A stretch of 64,000 nucleotides of DNA. It comes from Rehmannia glutinosa. Its lineage: Eukaryota > Streptophyta > Magnoliopsida > Lamiales > Orobanchaceae. The notes below the pieces were generated by a model. It worked only from the letters and a program-made list of their open reading frames with translations. It was not told where the DNA came from and searched no databases. The number at the start of each line of letters is the position of its first letter. The stretch's first letter is position 1. The translations under genes and the position numbers were made by a program. Positions 33,782 to 46,600 of this stretch are shown one piece after another. The DNA lies in the NCBI GenBank assembly GCA_016081115.2, contig CM071926.1:15141971-15205970 (forward strand), written 5' to 3'.

Positions 33782-33815
33782 GTAAACTTTGGGTATCAAA
33801 AATGAAATTATCTCG
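33782..33815. mobile_element. Right terminus of the split long-TIR transposon
   Basis: GTAAACTTTGGGTATC followed by AAAAATGAAATTATCTC is the inverted counterpart of the 8404 terminus. Its first five bases GTAAA are the second copy of the Athila target duplication. Confidence 0.6.
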
Positions 33816-33841
33816 AAAAAAGGATATAAATATCATCCCCA

Positions 33842-34290
33842 CACTACAGGAAATCGCCAAATAGCGACGAAAATGCCTGTCGTTAATCTCAGTAAAATCT
33901 CGCTAAAAAATTTAGCGACGGATTTTTTCGTCTTTATCCAATTCCTCGTTAGTTACATAGTGATGGACTAGGATATCCGTCGTTAAAATAACGATGGAAG
34001 AATTCATCGCTAATGGATAATAATTTGTCGCCAATTATGCACTGAAACAACAAAATACTGACAAATTAGCGACAATATCAACGACGAATTTGGTCGTAGC
34101 TAAATTTAACGATGGACAAATCCGTCGTTATTTCTGGTTTGTATTAGTTTTTAACGATGGGTTAGTTCGTTGCTAATTAGCAACAAACAAATATGTCGCT
34201 AAGTTTGTCTTTTAGATTGGAATTTAACGACGGATTTGTCCGTCATTAAAGATAGCGACAGACGAATCTGTCGCTAATGTGTCCAATTTG
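33842..34290. mobile_element. CACTA (En/Spm) terminus with subterminal repeats
   Basis: Starts CACTACAGGAAATCGCC at 33842. Subterminal region is filled with both orientations of AGCGACGGA(T/A) and TCGTCGCTAA-like 10-mers (for example TTTAGCGACGGATTTTTTCG, TAACGACGGATTTGTCCGTC). No second TIR was found, so the element is truncated or rearranged. Confidence 0.7.
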
Positions 34291-34675
34291 TGCATGTCTG
34301 TCGAGGAGGAATATGTCCGTGGTGACATAACTCCATCATCGCACGCACCAACTCTGATACATGTGACTGCAACTGAACACTCTCATGACACTTCTTCTCC
34401 AACTGATCTCGCATAGCCGCATCTCCTCCGCCTGCTGCATGACCTGCTCGATCATCTGCTGCATGACTTGCTCGGTCACCTATTGTGTGACATGTCTCCT
34501 CAATGCCTCCTCATAGAATGATGAATGATAGGAGAGATGATGGGATCACCAATCCTGGTGAACAAATGTGCCTGAGTCCCGAGGTCGTAGACCCACTGCT
34601 TCTTCACCCCACTGCAGGCTCCTGCCTGGCCTCTGGTGCAGCAGTTACACGTTTCTCCACCTCCTCCTGCAAAAA
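34291..34675 (-). pseudogene. CACTA-type plant transposase remnant
   Basis: On the minus strand GVKKQWVYDLGTQAHLF (34610-34560) matches the VYGLGTQAHLF block of Ptta/En/Spm plant transposases. LRRHVTQ, a stop, then VTEQVMQQMIEQVMQQAEEM follow, a Gln-rich coiled-coil seen in these proteins. It ends in broken frames. Lies next to the CACTA terminus and belongs to it. Confidence 0.6.
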
Positions 34676-36308
34676 ACATTAACTTACATTACAAAAACCA
34701 TAACAAGACATTTATAAACAATTTAAAAGTACTCTAAAATTATACTTAGATAAATATTTTTATCATAATTTTGATGATTTCATATAATTGAGTTTTATAC
34801 CAAGATAATGACCCCAAATATTGTCCAAATACTTCAAAATGATATAAATGATTTTTACTAATTTTTTGGAGTATTTCTTGAACTTTATTTTTAACAAAAA
34901 TCGGACAACACATCTGTGTTGAGGTCAACCGGTCACTCTAGAGGGCAACCCATGCCTAAAGTCAAAAACTAAAACAGAAACAAACAGAGAACTTTGGGAG
35001 GGTGGTCGACCTGGTCGACCGGAGGCCGACCGGCAGAAAATGCAGGCATTTGCAATTTGATAAAATTGCTTCCGATTCACAAAAATGTGAGGGTGACCGG
35101 TCAAGGGTAGGCGACGTAGGTCGGACCCTTGGTCGATCGGTCCAACCCCATCCCGGACCGGTCCAACCCCTATTTAACCCGTGATTTTATATTTCAAAAG
35201 TCTTTTTCATATTTTAGGTCGTTCGTCGACCTAAGGTTTTATCATTAAACTATCCATTTGTGAGACAACTTTTCACGAAATTGAGGGATTGATTTCTAAT
35301 AGCTATTTTCTCCATTTGATTTAAAAAAATTTATTACAGATTTCAATCTCCAAGGAAGAGCCTATGCTAGATTGCTAGTATTCAAATCAAACTTCTATAA
35401 TATGAAAATTGTCAGAGAATTAACAGAAAGCTACACAAAAGATTGAAGATTTTAACTTTATACAAAAGCAATAAGAGCATTCAACTCGAGTATGATGAAT
35501 AGAGACTTCCAAAACTGCCATATAAAGTGATTATTTATGCAATTGAGGCTCGAAAGATGAAATTTGACTTTTAAAGTCAGACTTTAAGAAATTCTACAAA
35601 AAGCTCTCTCACCTATTTAATTAAACTACAGTGTGTTCTGTTTGGGAGGAAAAATAGACACTTGCACATACATATATATAGTGTTTGTATCAGATAAGAG
35701 GCTTGGGGCTGTGAGCCTGTGAATATTGATTTCAGCGAAAAAGAATCAGCACATAGTTTCGTTATAGCATTAAACACCAGTGTTGACTTGAGCATATAAT
35801 TGTTTCTCAAATAAACAATTCGATATCATGCAAGTAAAGACCAATAAGTTGAGTGATAAAATATTTAGCAAGTAAAATACAAAACTCATTCAAAATTCAC
35901 TTCACTTTAGAATCACATGGCACAATTGCATCAATTGACAAATGCTTTGTGCATCCCTTAGCGGCTTCGGAAAAAGTAAGCACAAGTACCACCTAAGTTC
36001 CAGACGAAAAGTCATATAAAAGCTTTACTTTACAAACCCCAGAAAAATAAATCTCATACAACAACCTATGATGGCAGGAGAGAAATAGTTGACCTCAATA
36101 TAACCAGCCATATATTCGGTCTCATCTTCAAAAATCAGCAAGATGCAAAAGAAGAAAAATGAAGGAAGAGGAAAAAGAAAGAAAGAAGTAATTAGAACCA
36201 ACTACCTACTTTACCAATATCTTATATATCATCACAAATCAAAGTACCTCAGAAAATATTTTGTGGAACGAATCAGTTCAAAGGAGATGCCAAAGCAGCA
36301 AGTAGCAT
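34676..36308. other. ISA3 3' flank and unknown repeat
   Basis: 34920-35240 is a GC-richer stretch with many GGTCGACC- and GACCGG-type palindromic words (AGGGTGGTCGACCTGGTCGA, GGACCGGTCCAACCCC), probably an unidentified repeat. 35241-36308 is AT-rich, presumably containing the ISA3 3' UTR; I could not fix the poly(A) site. Confidence 0.45.
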
Positions 36309-37588
36309 TTACGGCTTGGCTTCAAGAATAATAGAAGAGTAAGGGGCAATATTATATCTCTCCCTCACGCCTGGAGCGCCTTCTACAACAAAGTCATTCG
36401 GAGACTCCAGATTGGTGTCCACCTACAGTTATTCACAAACCTTCATTCAGTAATTGTTGCAAGACTTGTCAAAAGTAGAGGACAACAAGAAAAGAGAGAA
36501 CAAAATCAATCATGCATCCGTTGACTAAAGGAGATTGGTACAGATGAATATCAGATGCAATTCACTATCTAATGCAAAACAAAGAAAGATTTTTGAAAGA
36601 ATTACAACAAACTTCAATCATGGCTTCACACCAATTCCATTCAAAATTATACATCTTTCTTTCGTTGTCGTGCAGTACATAAACTACACAAAAATTTAAT
36701 AACTCAAGAACAGAGAAAATTTAGAAGATCATTTGTGACTTCTGGAGCCAACAAAGAGCATATTTCAAGGGGTCTTATATGGTACTTCACCTCAATTAAA
36801 CTCTAGGTGAAGACAGTTCAAAGCATTTTCCGTCGCTCCTAGAGCCAACAAAGATGTTGACTTAGTCGAATTAACTGAAGTATAACAATGTAGGAAAGAA
36901 GCATGACACAGCCATATCAATAGTGATTTGAGCTTCTAAAAACTCCAAACAATTAGTCAAAAGATTGGGGAATTTGTGATTTATTTAAGGCAGTCAACAA
37001 ATTGTTTAATCAGGATTTTCATTCCCAAATTGCACATGAAACGACGCGATGGAAACTGAGACACTAAACTGGATCAAGTTAATATATTATTGACATGTAC
37101 AACCAGAACAAGATTAAACTTCGTTATATTGTTTTCCTCCTCATGATGAATGAGCAAGTAAAAGACAAGTAATCTAGACAGGGAAAACAGTATAGTCGTT
37201 GGTTGGGTATGAAAGTAGATGAAAAAGTAAGGATAAAAATTGAAGCCAATTTCTGGCACAGAAACACAGGCACACTTTAATATGCCAATGCCAGAGAACA
37301 GTCTGCATGAATCAATTTGCACAATATGGGAGTTGAGCATAATATTGAAGCATATAATATACGAATTTTCAACTACGAAGTCTGTCGATAATTCTGGAAG
37401 TTTCAAGCCCAGCATGTTTTGCCATCAGAAAGAAAGGGTCATAGTAGAATTTTAAAACTAACCACTCGAAACCACTGTCTTCCTTGTGATGGGGAGGGTA
37501 TAACAGCTTCAACAAAGTAGTCATGTGCGTTGAATGCCACGTATATATCACCTCCATTTTCTTCATGAAGCCTGAAAAATCATAATTC

Positions 37589-37630
<42 letters not shown>

Positions 37631-40600
37631 ATTAGCTACATGTGACTTTCCAAGTTTGTTGGGGTGGTTTTACCAAGTTGGCACCCTTGTTTAACTTAAC
37701 CCCCTTAATTGTTGTCATCTGGTAAATCTTCCAAAAACTTGGGAACCTGGCTTTAGCCCTCCATCTAAACGGTCTTGTTAGCGTCAAACTTTTCCTCCTC
37801 CATGAGAGTGCAATTTTATTAACAGATGTGCTAGAACGTCACACTCCCGTCCTGGTTAATATGGCCATTCCTTAACACTGAAGGAATTCTTGAAACACTC
37901 AAACATGTGGCACCTCAACATGTTTTTCATCCACAAGTTGTTTCTCCGTAGTGGATATTCGATCCCATTTTCTCAGTTTTACTATCATTTGTTGGCCGGT
38001 TTCTATTTGAACTTTTTCAAAGTGATCCCATTATTTTTTATCAATTTCAGGAGAAACTATTGGATAAGAAGGTAAATATGTTCATTCAGATATTCTAATG
38101 TAGGTGTAACCAATTTTCCTCAGATTTATTAATGGACAACCAAAGAGATACATAGAAATCCATACAATTGCATTTCCAATTCTTGCTTATTTCTAGAGAT
38201 GCGCTGACAACAAATTACCTGCCTACCCAATGAAGAAAAATAGGATTCTTCCACAGCAGTACAATGGGATTTAGGCTTTTTAAGATGCATGGGAGCAGGG
38301 TTTAACATGAAAAAGTATTACTGCTTCTATAAGATATTGGATGTAAGCGGAAAAGGTAGAAGTCAATCCTTTCTACTTTCCCGCATGATCTATATCTTGA
38401 AAGTCCTGATGTGATACGTTGGAGGAGGGCCAAAGCTCTGATTTGGTCCACTACCGTGGGGATTCTCAAGGGAGGATCCACCCATATGAAGCTATTGGCG
38501 GCCTGCTCTTCCTTGCGACAAATGCAGTTCTAGCCCTTCGGGTTTTAACCAAAAGAAAGAAAAGAAACAAGTGGACTGCCAATTCAAATTATCCCATTAT
38601 ACAATGATTCGTGGTTTTTACTCAGAGAATGACACGGTAAGTTGGGATTTCTGAAGTATCATGGTTCTATAATATGAGATGCGAATTAACAAATGTCCTC
38701 AAAACTTCTGATGCGCATAAAATAGATTAGGAACTAATGAAAGTAGAATTTCATGGTGCAACTAGTGCAAGAAAACAATAATAACTTGGCAAAGATTAGA
38801 TTAGTAGAGGACATTTGTGTTATATAAATTCAAATGAAGTCTTCCTTACGTAAATGCCAGGAATTTACTCTCGCAGTTCTCCCAGTTGTCCTCATGCCAT
38901 GTCACCTCATTCTGAATTAAAAGGTATATCGAATTAGTCTCAATCAGGGCATTGTAAACAACAACAAACTAAGCCTTAATCCCACTATGCGGGGTCGGCA
39001 ATCAGGGCATTGTAAGTTGAAAATGGAATTACAATCAGCAAAAGCATATACTCGCACGAAAAGCTTATATTTTAACTCATCACAGCTGCAACCTTATATG
39101 AAAAACTTTAATCTAGGCCCCTAAATGGGGTTTTTTTTACTATTGAAATGTGTATTGAGTGATTCTAAAAGATAGATACTTGCTAGATCAAGTTCAAGGC
39201 AACATAAAATGTAATGCAGATCGTTTTACACAACTTATTCTGTTGATTTAGTGGGCTAGGTTAAATAATTAGTTGCGATGTAATTTAATTATTAGTTGGG
39301 ATCTTATTTAATTATTCAGTTTAGGTTTTAGATTACATGAGCTTGAAGCCCGTATGTTAAGGTAGTATTTAAGTAGGGAATTAGTATTGTGTTAGGACAC
39401 TTTTGACAGATTTGAATTTTTGCGGCTATAGCTGGGACAGGATTTTTCCTGGGAAAAGATTTGCGTTATTTTTCTTTCATCAGTATTAAATCTTTACATC
39501 CTCGACTCTATCAAATGGTCCGACCTGCGGATCTCAATTCATGCCCATCACATGTATGGATTCATGCATTGATACAATAGAGAAGGGTGTTGAGAAGTTG
39601 CGGGTGGAGATCGCCAAAATCCATTTGAAATTTTCAAAATTGGATCGAATTGAAGAATTACTGGAGACTTTGTTGCAAGAAGGATAGTCTAGCGTTGCCG
39701 GTGCTGATTCAACATCCTTGCTCCCTGTGAATCAACTGGTTTTGCATGACAATAATCAAGAACTCGACGACGACAATGAATCAGCTCCCGCTCCTCCGGC
39801 TAGTTGTGCGCAGCCGGTTGCACGGCTAGGCGAGGCCACATTTTTGGAAGCTCGAAAAATCCATGTCATTTTACACAACTTATTCTGTTTATTTAGTCGG
39901 CTAGGTTAAATAATTAGTTGAGATGTAATTTAATTATTAGTTGGGATTTTATTTCATTATTCAGTTTAGGCTTTAGTTTACAAGGGCTCGAAGACCGTAG
40001 GTTAAGGTAGTATTTAATTAAGGAATTATTATTGTGTTAGGACACTTTTGACATATTTGAATTTTTGCGGCTATAGCTGGGATGGGATTTTTCCTCGGAA
40101 AAGATCTACATTATTTTTCGTTCATCAGTATTACATTGTTTATGAATCTTTACATCATTGAGTCAATTAAAATTAATAAGGTTTGTTATGGCCAAATCTA
40201 TATGTGAAATAATGTGGATATATCAACTTTTCAGCTAAGTGCAATGGCCCCGACCCCCCTTTTTTATTTTTTCGCTTAATTTCATTGAGAAATAAAAAAT
40301 TAAAAATTTTAAGTTATAGATTATGTAATTTTATCAATTTTGTGTGTCGGCCCACCCTAATTTCGTGTACCAGCCCACCCCACTTTCATGGGTTGGCTAC
40401 GCCATTAGCGAAGTGGGTTTTACGGTTTCACTGCCAGTTAAGTTGTGGTGTGACAACCAAGTTGCGCTTTACATTGCATCCAATCCGATATTTTAGTGAT
40501 CGAACCAAACATAATGAGATTAATTGTCACTTCGTTCGCGAAAAGATTTAGTAAGGTTTAATTTCTACACGTTATGTGCGGAGAGCAATTGGAAGATATT

Positions 40601-43600
40601 TTCACAAAGGCACTTAATGGAGTTAGGGAATCACCTTTGTAACAAGGTGGGCATGATTAATATCTATGCTCTAGCTTGAGGAGGAGTGTTACAAGATTAT
40701 AGGCTAAATTAGTGTTACAAGATTATAGGCTTAATTAATGTAGATGATTGTGTGTAGGAATATAATTACCTTCTTTCCTAATATAGGGTTTCTCATTTAT
40801 ATTGGTAGATACCTACACAAAGTTGAACACATAAATTGTTCCATCTTTTTCTCTCTAATTACAATATCAATCAGGTATGAAGAAGACACCACATTTATTT
40901 TAGGATGTAGGAAGTAATAGCCGGTCATGTTGACACTGCTGGTAAGCGAACCAAAAAGAAATTACACAGCCTCTTCAAAAGGTTGTATTCATGCTAAAAA
41001 AATGTCTCGCATATTCAGAGAAGATTTTGAATTTCTTATGCCGAATTTATCCTCCAACTAGGTATTTGCACTCAACATTCAGAAAAAGTAACACGGAGTT
41101 GATAACTGGAAAATTCTTGTCCATAGAAAACAGACAAGTCATGTACCAAACTGATAAAAATTCTACCTTGTCAAGGAAATTTTCTCTTGTGAAGACATGA
41201 TGACTCCGTCTGAACTTTATCATCTCCGAGAAAAACCTGAATAGATTCTTCTTCTTGTCTTTCAGCTGTCATTAAATTTTGATCTCGTCTTACAAACTTA
41301 TCAGATATATATAGAGAAGTGAAGTAAAATCAAATTAGTACATACTTGTCCCCACTGGAAATGATTAAGAGCATTATCATGTCCATAGCTGTTATTATTT
41401 CCATAACGGGTATGACCATATTCATCCCCATTAGCATCATAGGAGTTCCCTAAGAACAAAGGACAAAACATATGCTAACATCAATAGATCAATACAGTAT
41501 AAAGTTCACGTTTTAGATTTTACAGAAACTATTGCCACAAACAGAAATAAGTCAGATTTGGATATCTTGCTCTCATTTCAACAGAAAATCACGATGGATT
41601 TCAAAAAAGGGAACTGTTTATGGTCATTGCAGTGTGAGGATGAACATGCATAAAGTCCAAGTCTCTGTTAATTGACAGAAAGCACAAAGATTTAGCAGAA
41701 AGAGAAAGACGCTAGAATTGAAATACCTTACAGCTACAGATGGCTTAAAGGAAAACATTTTTTAACTGTACACAGGAAAAGAATGCCTTCCAACGTAAAA
41801 GATGAGACTAACAAAGTGAACAATTATGGTGCACTTGCCAAACTCAAGAGTTTTTGATTATGATAGGAAAATAGAGTTTAGAGACTGTTCCGTTATAAAG
41901 AAATGAGAGCACACAAGAAAAGAAATGCCAATTTTTAATTTATGTATTGAGTGGAAACCTAAGTATCAGTTCTCAATCCCTACTCTCTCTTGTTTGCCCA
42001 TAACAAAAACTATTACAAATAAAAGAAAATGTCTAATCTGGATATAGATTTGTAGAAGAAAAATTTAAAGCATAGAGCATCTACAAAATTAAAGTGTGCA
42101 CAATATTCAAAATTAAAGTTGATCAACAAAGTTTCAGGGCAAATCCTATGAACCTAAGAGTCATCTACCCATATAATCTTTAAAACAAGGAAAATTTCCT
42201 GACGCATTCAGAATGGTTTTTTTACATATATTAGATAAGCATGCTGGACCATACATTTTCCATAATCTCATCAGAGACTCGCTTTCTGTCATTTTAAAGA
42301 TAGAACCAAACATCTCTCCCAGACATTGAATGCTCTAGAATATGTAATTCAAGGAGCAGAACTTGAATAATATAGGGCATTTGGAATAATGCATACACGA
42401 TGAGGAATGGGATTAGCAATTTTAGGTGATCCATATGCGCTTTGTTGAAACAACCAAAGCCTGCTTCATTGGCAATGGAGTTACACGAGTATAGGTGGTG
42501 TCATTTTCTGGAGCCTTCTTGTTTTCGGTCTGATAGGATATATTTTCTTGCCTCCTTATATACACACGAACAGATTGAGACCATCTTAGGAAACTATCTT
42601 CATGCAGGCGAATATTCGTAATCCAGATCAAGTGTCACGAGGAAAGGGTTTATAGCGTGTATCTAGGTGTTTTCAAAGGATTAACAGGTTCTGGTCAATA
42701 TGCATATGGAATTTTTACATGCCTGAGAGTTATTAAAGCAGAAAGTTAAACGGTTAAGAGAAAAAAGATTTGACATGCTTGAGAGTTATTAAAGCAGAAA
42801 ATTAAATGGCTAAGAGAAAAACAGCTACGTATTCGGTTCTGGTACCATTAAACAAAGATAATTATTTGTACCATTGAAACAAGATAATTATTTGAAACAA
42901 TTGTTTATTGGCTCTTTTACTTCACACAGCTATACGCATTTCCTTCTTATAGGAAAGGCTAATGAACAATGCAATCCAGCTAATTCCCACAATTTGCATA
43001 GTTAACTAATCACAGAATACATACTCAAACTATCAAATTCCCAAAATTACAGGTATAGAATTTGGTCAAACCACAACTGAGTTTTAACATGTATTTAACT
43101 ACTATCTAGTGTCTTTCCAGTTATTTGTTAGACAATGAACATTTAGCTCCTGCTAGACAGCAACTCACTCAAAAAGTTCTTAAATATTTACAAGTTCGAA
43201 TTATCTAAACATATAGATAGTATTTCTTTGGAAGAACAGGAACAAAGATTTAGTTTGATATACCTGTACCTACATGGCATCAATAGAAAATTCATCACTT
43301 TTTATTTATAATTCCAAAACTGAATAGCTCGCATATAAGCTTGCCTTCAAGCTTTAGTTTCAAATGCAGCTTATTGTAGTAGCTTCTCATTCGGAACACA
43401 TTGTGCGGCTTTTCAATTATAATAGCCAAAAGGGAGGGGGAGAAGAAGAATGAAAAACATGACATTCCTCCTAAAATATATTTGCAAGGTTTTTCCTCAT
43501 TCACAGTTATCTATGTCAAACCTAAAGTTTAATTCCTTATGGAAAAGCATATCAAGAGATCATCAAAATATTAGTTTTGGTCCAATCTTAAAGCTAAATA

Positions 43601-46600
43601 GTTCCTGCAACTGAAGAAATTAAAAACTAATTGGAAGGAAAAGTGTTTTAACAAAAGAATGTGCAGCATCAAACAACTAAATACCTTTCACGTAGACCTC
43701 TGCTGTGAAATATTATACAAGAATAAACTAACTACATATAAAAATTACTTGTGATGATTCTATAAGAAACAAAGCACACATCAAATTTGGAGTATTTGAT
43801 ACATCTTTACACAAGTTACCTGGGATATCATTAGAGCCACATGGAAATTCTTCATTTGCCGCAAACGCAGTGCCTTAACAAATGTATCTTGAGTTTCTCC
43901 TGATACGAACACAATAAGTTGTTGAGAATCAAAATCAATCAAAATTGATTTGTTGAGGTAGTCAAAATCAACCAAATTTGAATTTTTAAGATGACAAAAT
44001 ATTTCATTCGATGTAAAATGATATGAGTGATTTCTTTCTATGTATGTATTTTTTCACATGTTTATTACACCTATATATATAGGTGATGTTACTATTGTGA
44101 AGATAATACATAAATGAAACTCTTATAGCTCTTTGGGAATTTTGTTCGTGGATGTAGGCCAACCACATTTATTTCTTTGCTTTCTTTTTCTCTCTCTTCA
44201 AAATTCAACTTGGTATCAGAGCATGTTTGGATCAGGCAAATTCCTTCGTTTTTTTTTGTGCAGCATTCAGTGTTACAAGTTAATTTGGTTGCAGCCTTCA
44301 TTGCTGCAAGATAATTTATTTGCAACCTTCAAGGCTGCATTGTTTAACGCAACAACTATCATTTTCTGATCTTTGACATGGATTAAGAATCTTAAAATGT
44401 GCCAACCATGATGTTATTTTATGCTATCACAGGAGTGCAACTCTCAATCATGCAATTTCCATTGTTCAAGTTGAACACTCCAACAAAAAAAATTCGTGAT
44501 CAGCTTGCAGGGAAGTGCTAGGAATCAAAACCAATCCAAATTGATTTGTTGAGATAGTCAAAATCAATCAAAATTGATTGTTAAGATGGCAAAATATTCA
44601 TTTGATGTAAATTGAAATGAGTGATATCTTTCTACATATGTATTTTTTCACATGTCTATTACACCTATATATAGGTGATATTATAATTGTGAGTGTAACT
44701 CTTTATAGCCCTTTGGGCATTTTGTTCGTGGATGTAGGCCATTAATGGACAAGCCACATTTATTTATTTGCTTTTTTTTCTCTCTCTTCAAAATTCAACT
44801 AAAGTATTCTAAATCCAAGAATTAGGTGTACAAAAACAGATATGATCATATAACTGTTAATGTTAAGGAAACCTGCGAATGTTTCAAAATTTGGCGACAA
44901 AAAGCCCTTATTGTTGGGGTCTGGGGGTATGGGTTTTAAATGAAAAGACAAACATATCCCTGAAGCAGTAAGTATCACAGATGTGTAAGATCAAAACAAG
45001 CTCAACCTGAAATTCACTGTCAAAAGACATTTTACTGTGAAAGGGTTATAGCCTTCTCACCAAAACAACCTCATAGAAGATGGAGCAAGTGGTCAACTAC
45101 ACAATTTGTAAAATCTATTAAAACTCAGATAGACATGAGAACATCGATAGTCTGAATTCATATCTTCAAAAGACCCAAGTATTTTCATTATACAGAGTAA
45201 GTTGCAGTGGAAATGCATGAGACACAAACCCATGCAAAAAACAGTTCAAAATACTGTGTTTATTTCGTTCTGATTGTTTTCTCTTTAGAGCACCTCATAA
45301 TTATTTCTCACCATCAACAAGGGTACGATCTTCACCAATTAGTTAAGGCTGAGGTGATGAGTCAACCTTGACAGCAAAAAATAGAACTCGGTTGAGAGAA
45401 AGATAGGGAGAGGAAGAAAGAACACAGATTTTAGAGAGAGTGAAATTTTTATAATTCTTGTTGGAGAATTGCAGCTGCAAATTAGGATCAATACTAACAG
45501 TATGGGTGAATACAACCTATCCAAAAGGTGTGAGTTACAGCTGTGCCCTCATTGAACTAATTTCTGTAACTGACTCCACTGCACCATTTCTATTCAGGCC
45601 CCAAAGTGTACTTTAAGTAACTAATCTCGCATTTTAGGTGATTAAGTTTACTGGGGGACTTGAATTTGTCATGTGAAATAAAATTTGCAGGCATTTTCGT
45701 CCTAAAGAAATAATAACAAACAAAACTTTCAGCGAAGTTAGAACCATGCTATTTCCCAACATAGCATACTTTCAGTGTCATTCATACACCCTCAACTGGA
45801 GTTGGTTGTAGTGGAAGAGCTTTGTGGGGATTTTCAAGTCTTCCACTCAAATCGAGATAAATGTAGAATATCCAGCCGATAAGCTACGTTTTCCACTCTC
45901 GTATGAATTTGGAAAGCAGACATTGTATGAGAGATATTTTGGGAGTCTCTGGTTGCAAATGAAATATGTGCTAAATCTCCCACTCCTAAATCTACACCAG
46001 ATTTTTATCACTTCCTACCTTCTTCTAAGTTCTAACCCATTCGGGTGTTTCTTGTAGGCTGATGAATTTACACCAACCCCTCCATTCTCGTTACCTGATG
46101 AAAATATCATCTTGTGAGGGCCTTTTGTAGGGAACTACACTTCTAGTACATAAAGATTTCCCCTTGCTGTACCAACTAAAGTTTTTTCGTAATTCAATCA
46201 AATATAAAAACATTTATCAAATTTCTAGTTGCGAATAAGAAAAAAACGCAAATAAATACAGATGAAATCAACTACCGACTTATTTGTTAGCTGAAAGACT
46301 TCATAATAACTTTAACTAAGTTGAAGCCGAATTCCACATACACGTTCAAGAAGGCAATCGCAGAACTTCAGGTATACCATAAGATTATTGACGAGGAAAG
46401 ATATCATGAACAGAATAACAACTGATTTGTGGGAAACTAGATCAGTACCGCTACAACACCACCAGTAAAATATCTTAGCAAAAGGGTAATAATTTGGAGT
46501 TCAATTCTTCCCTCCTTTATTTGAAGATTGAAAGAATCAGGATTCAGTTTGTGAAATTGCATTCCATGAGTTCCACAGAAATTTTGAAATGTCATTTAAT

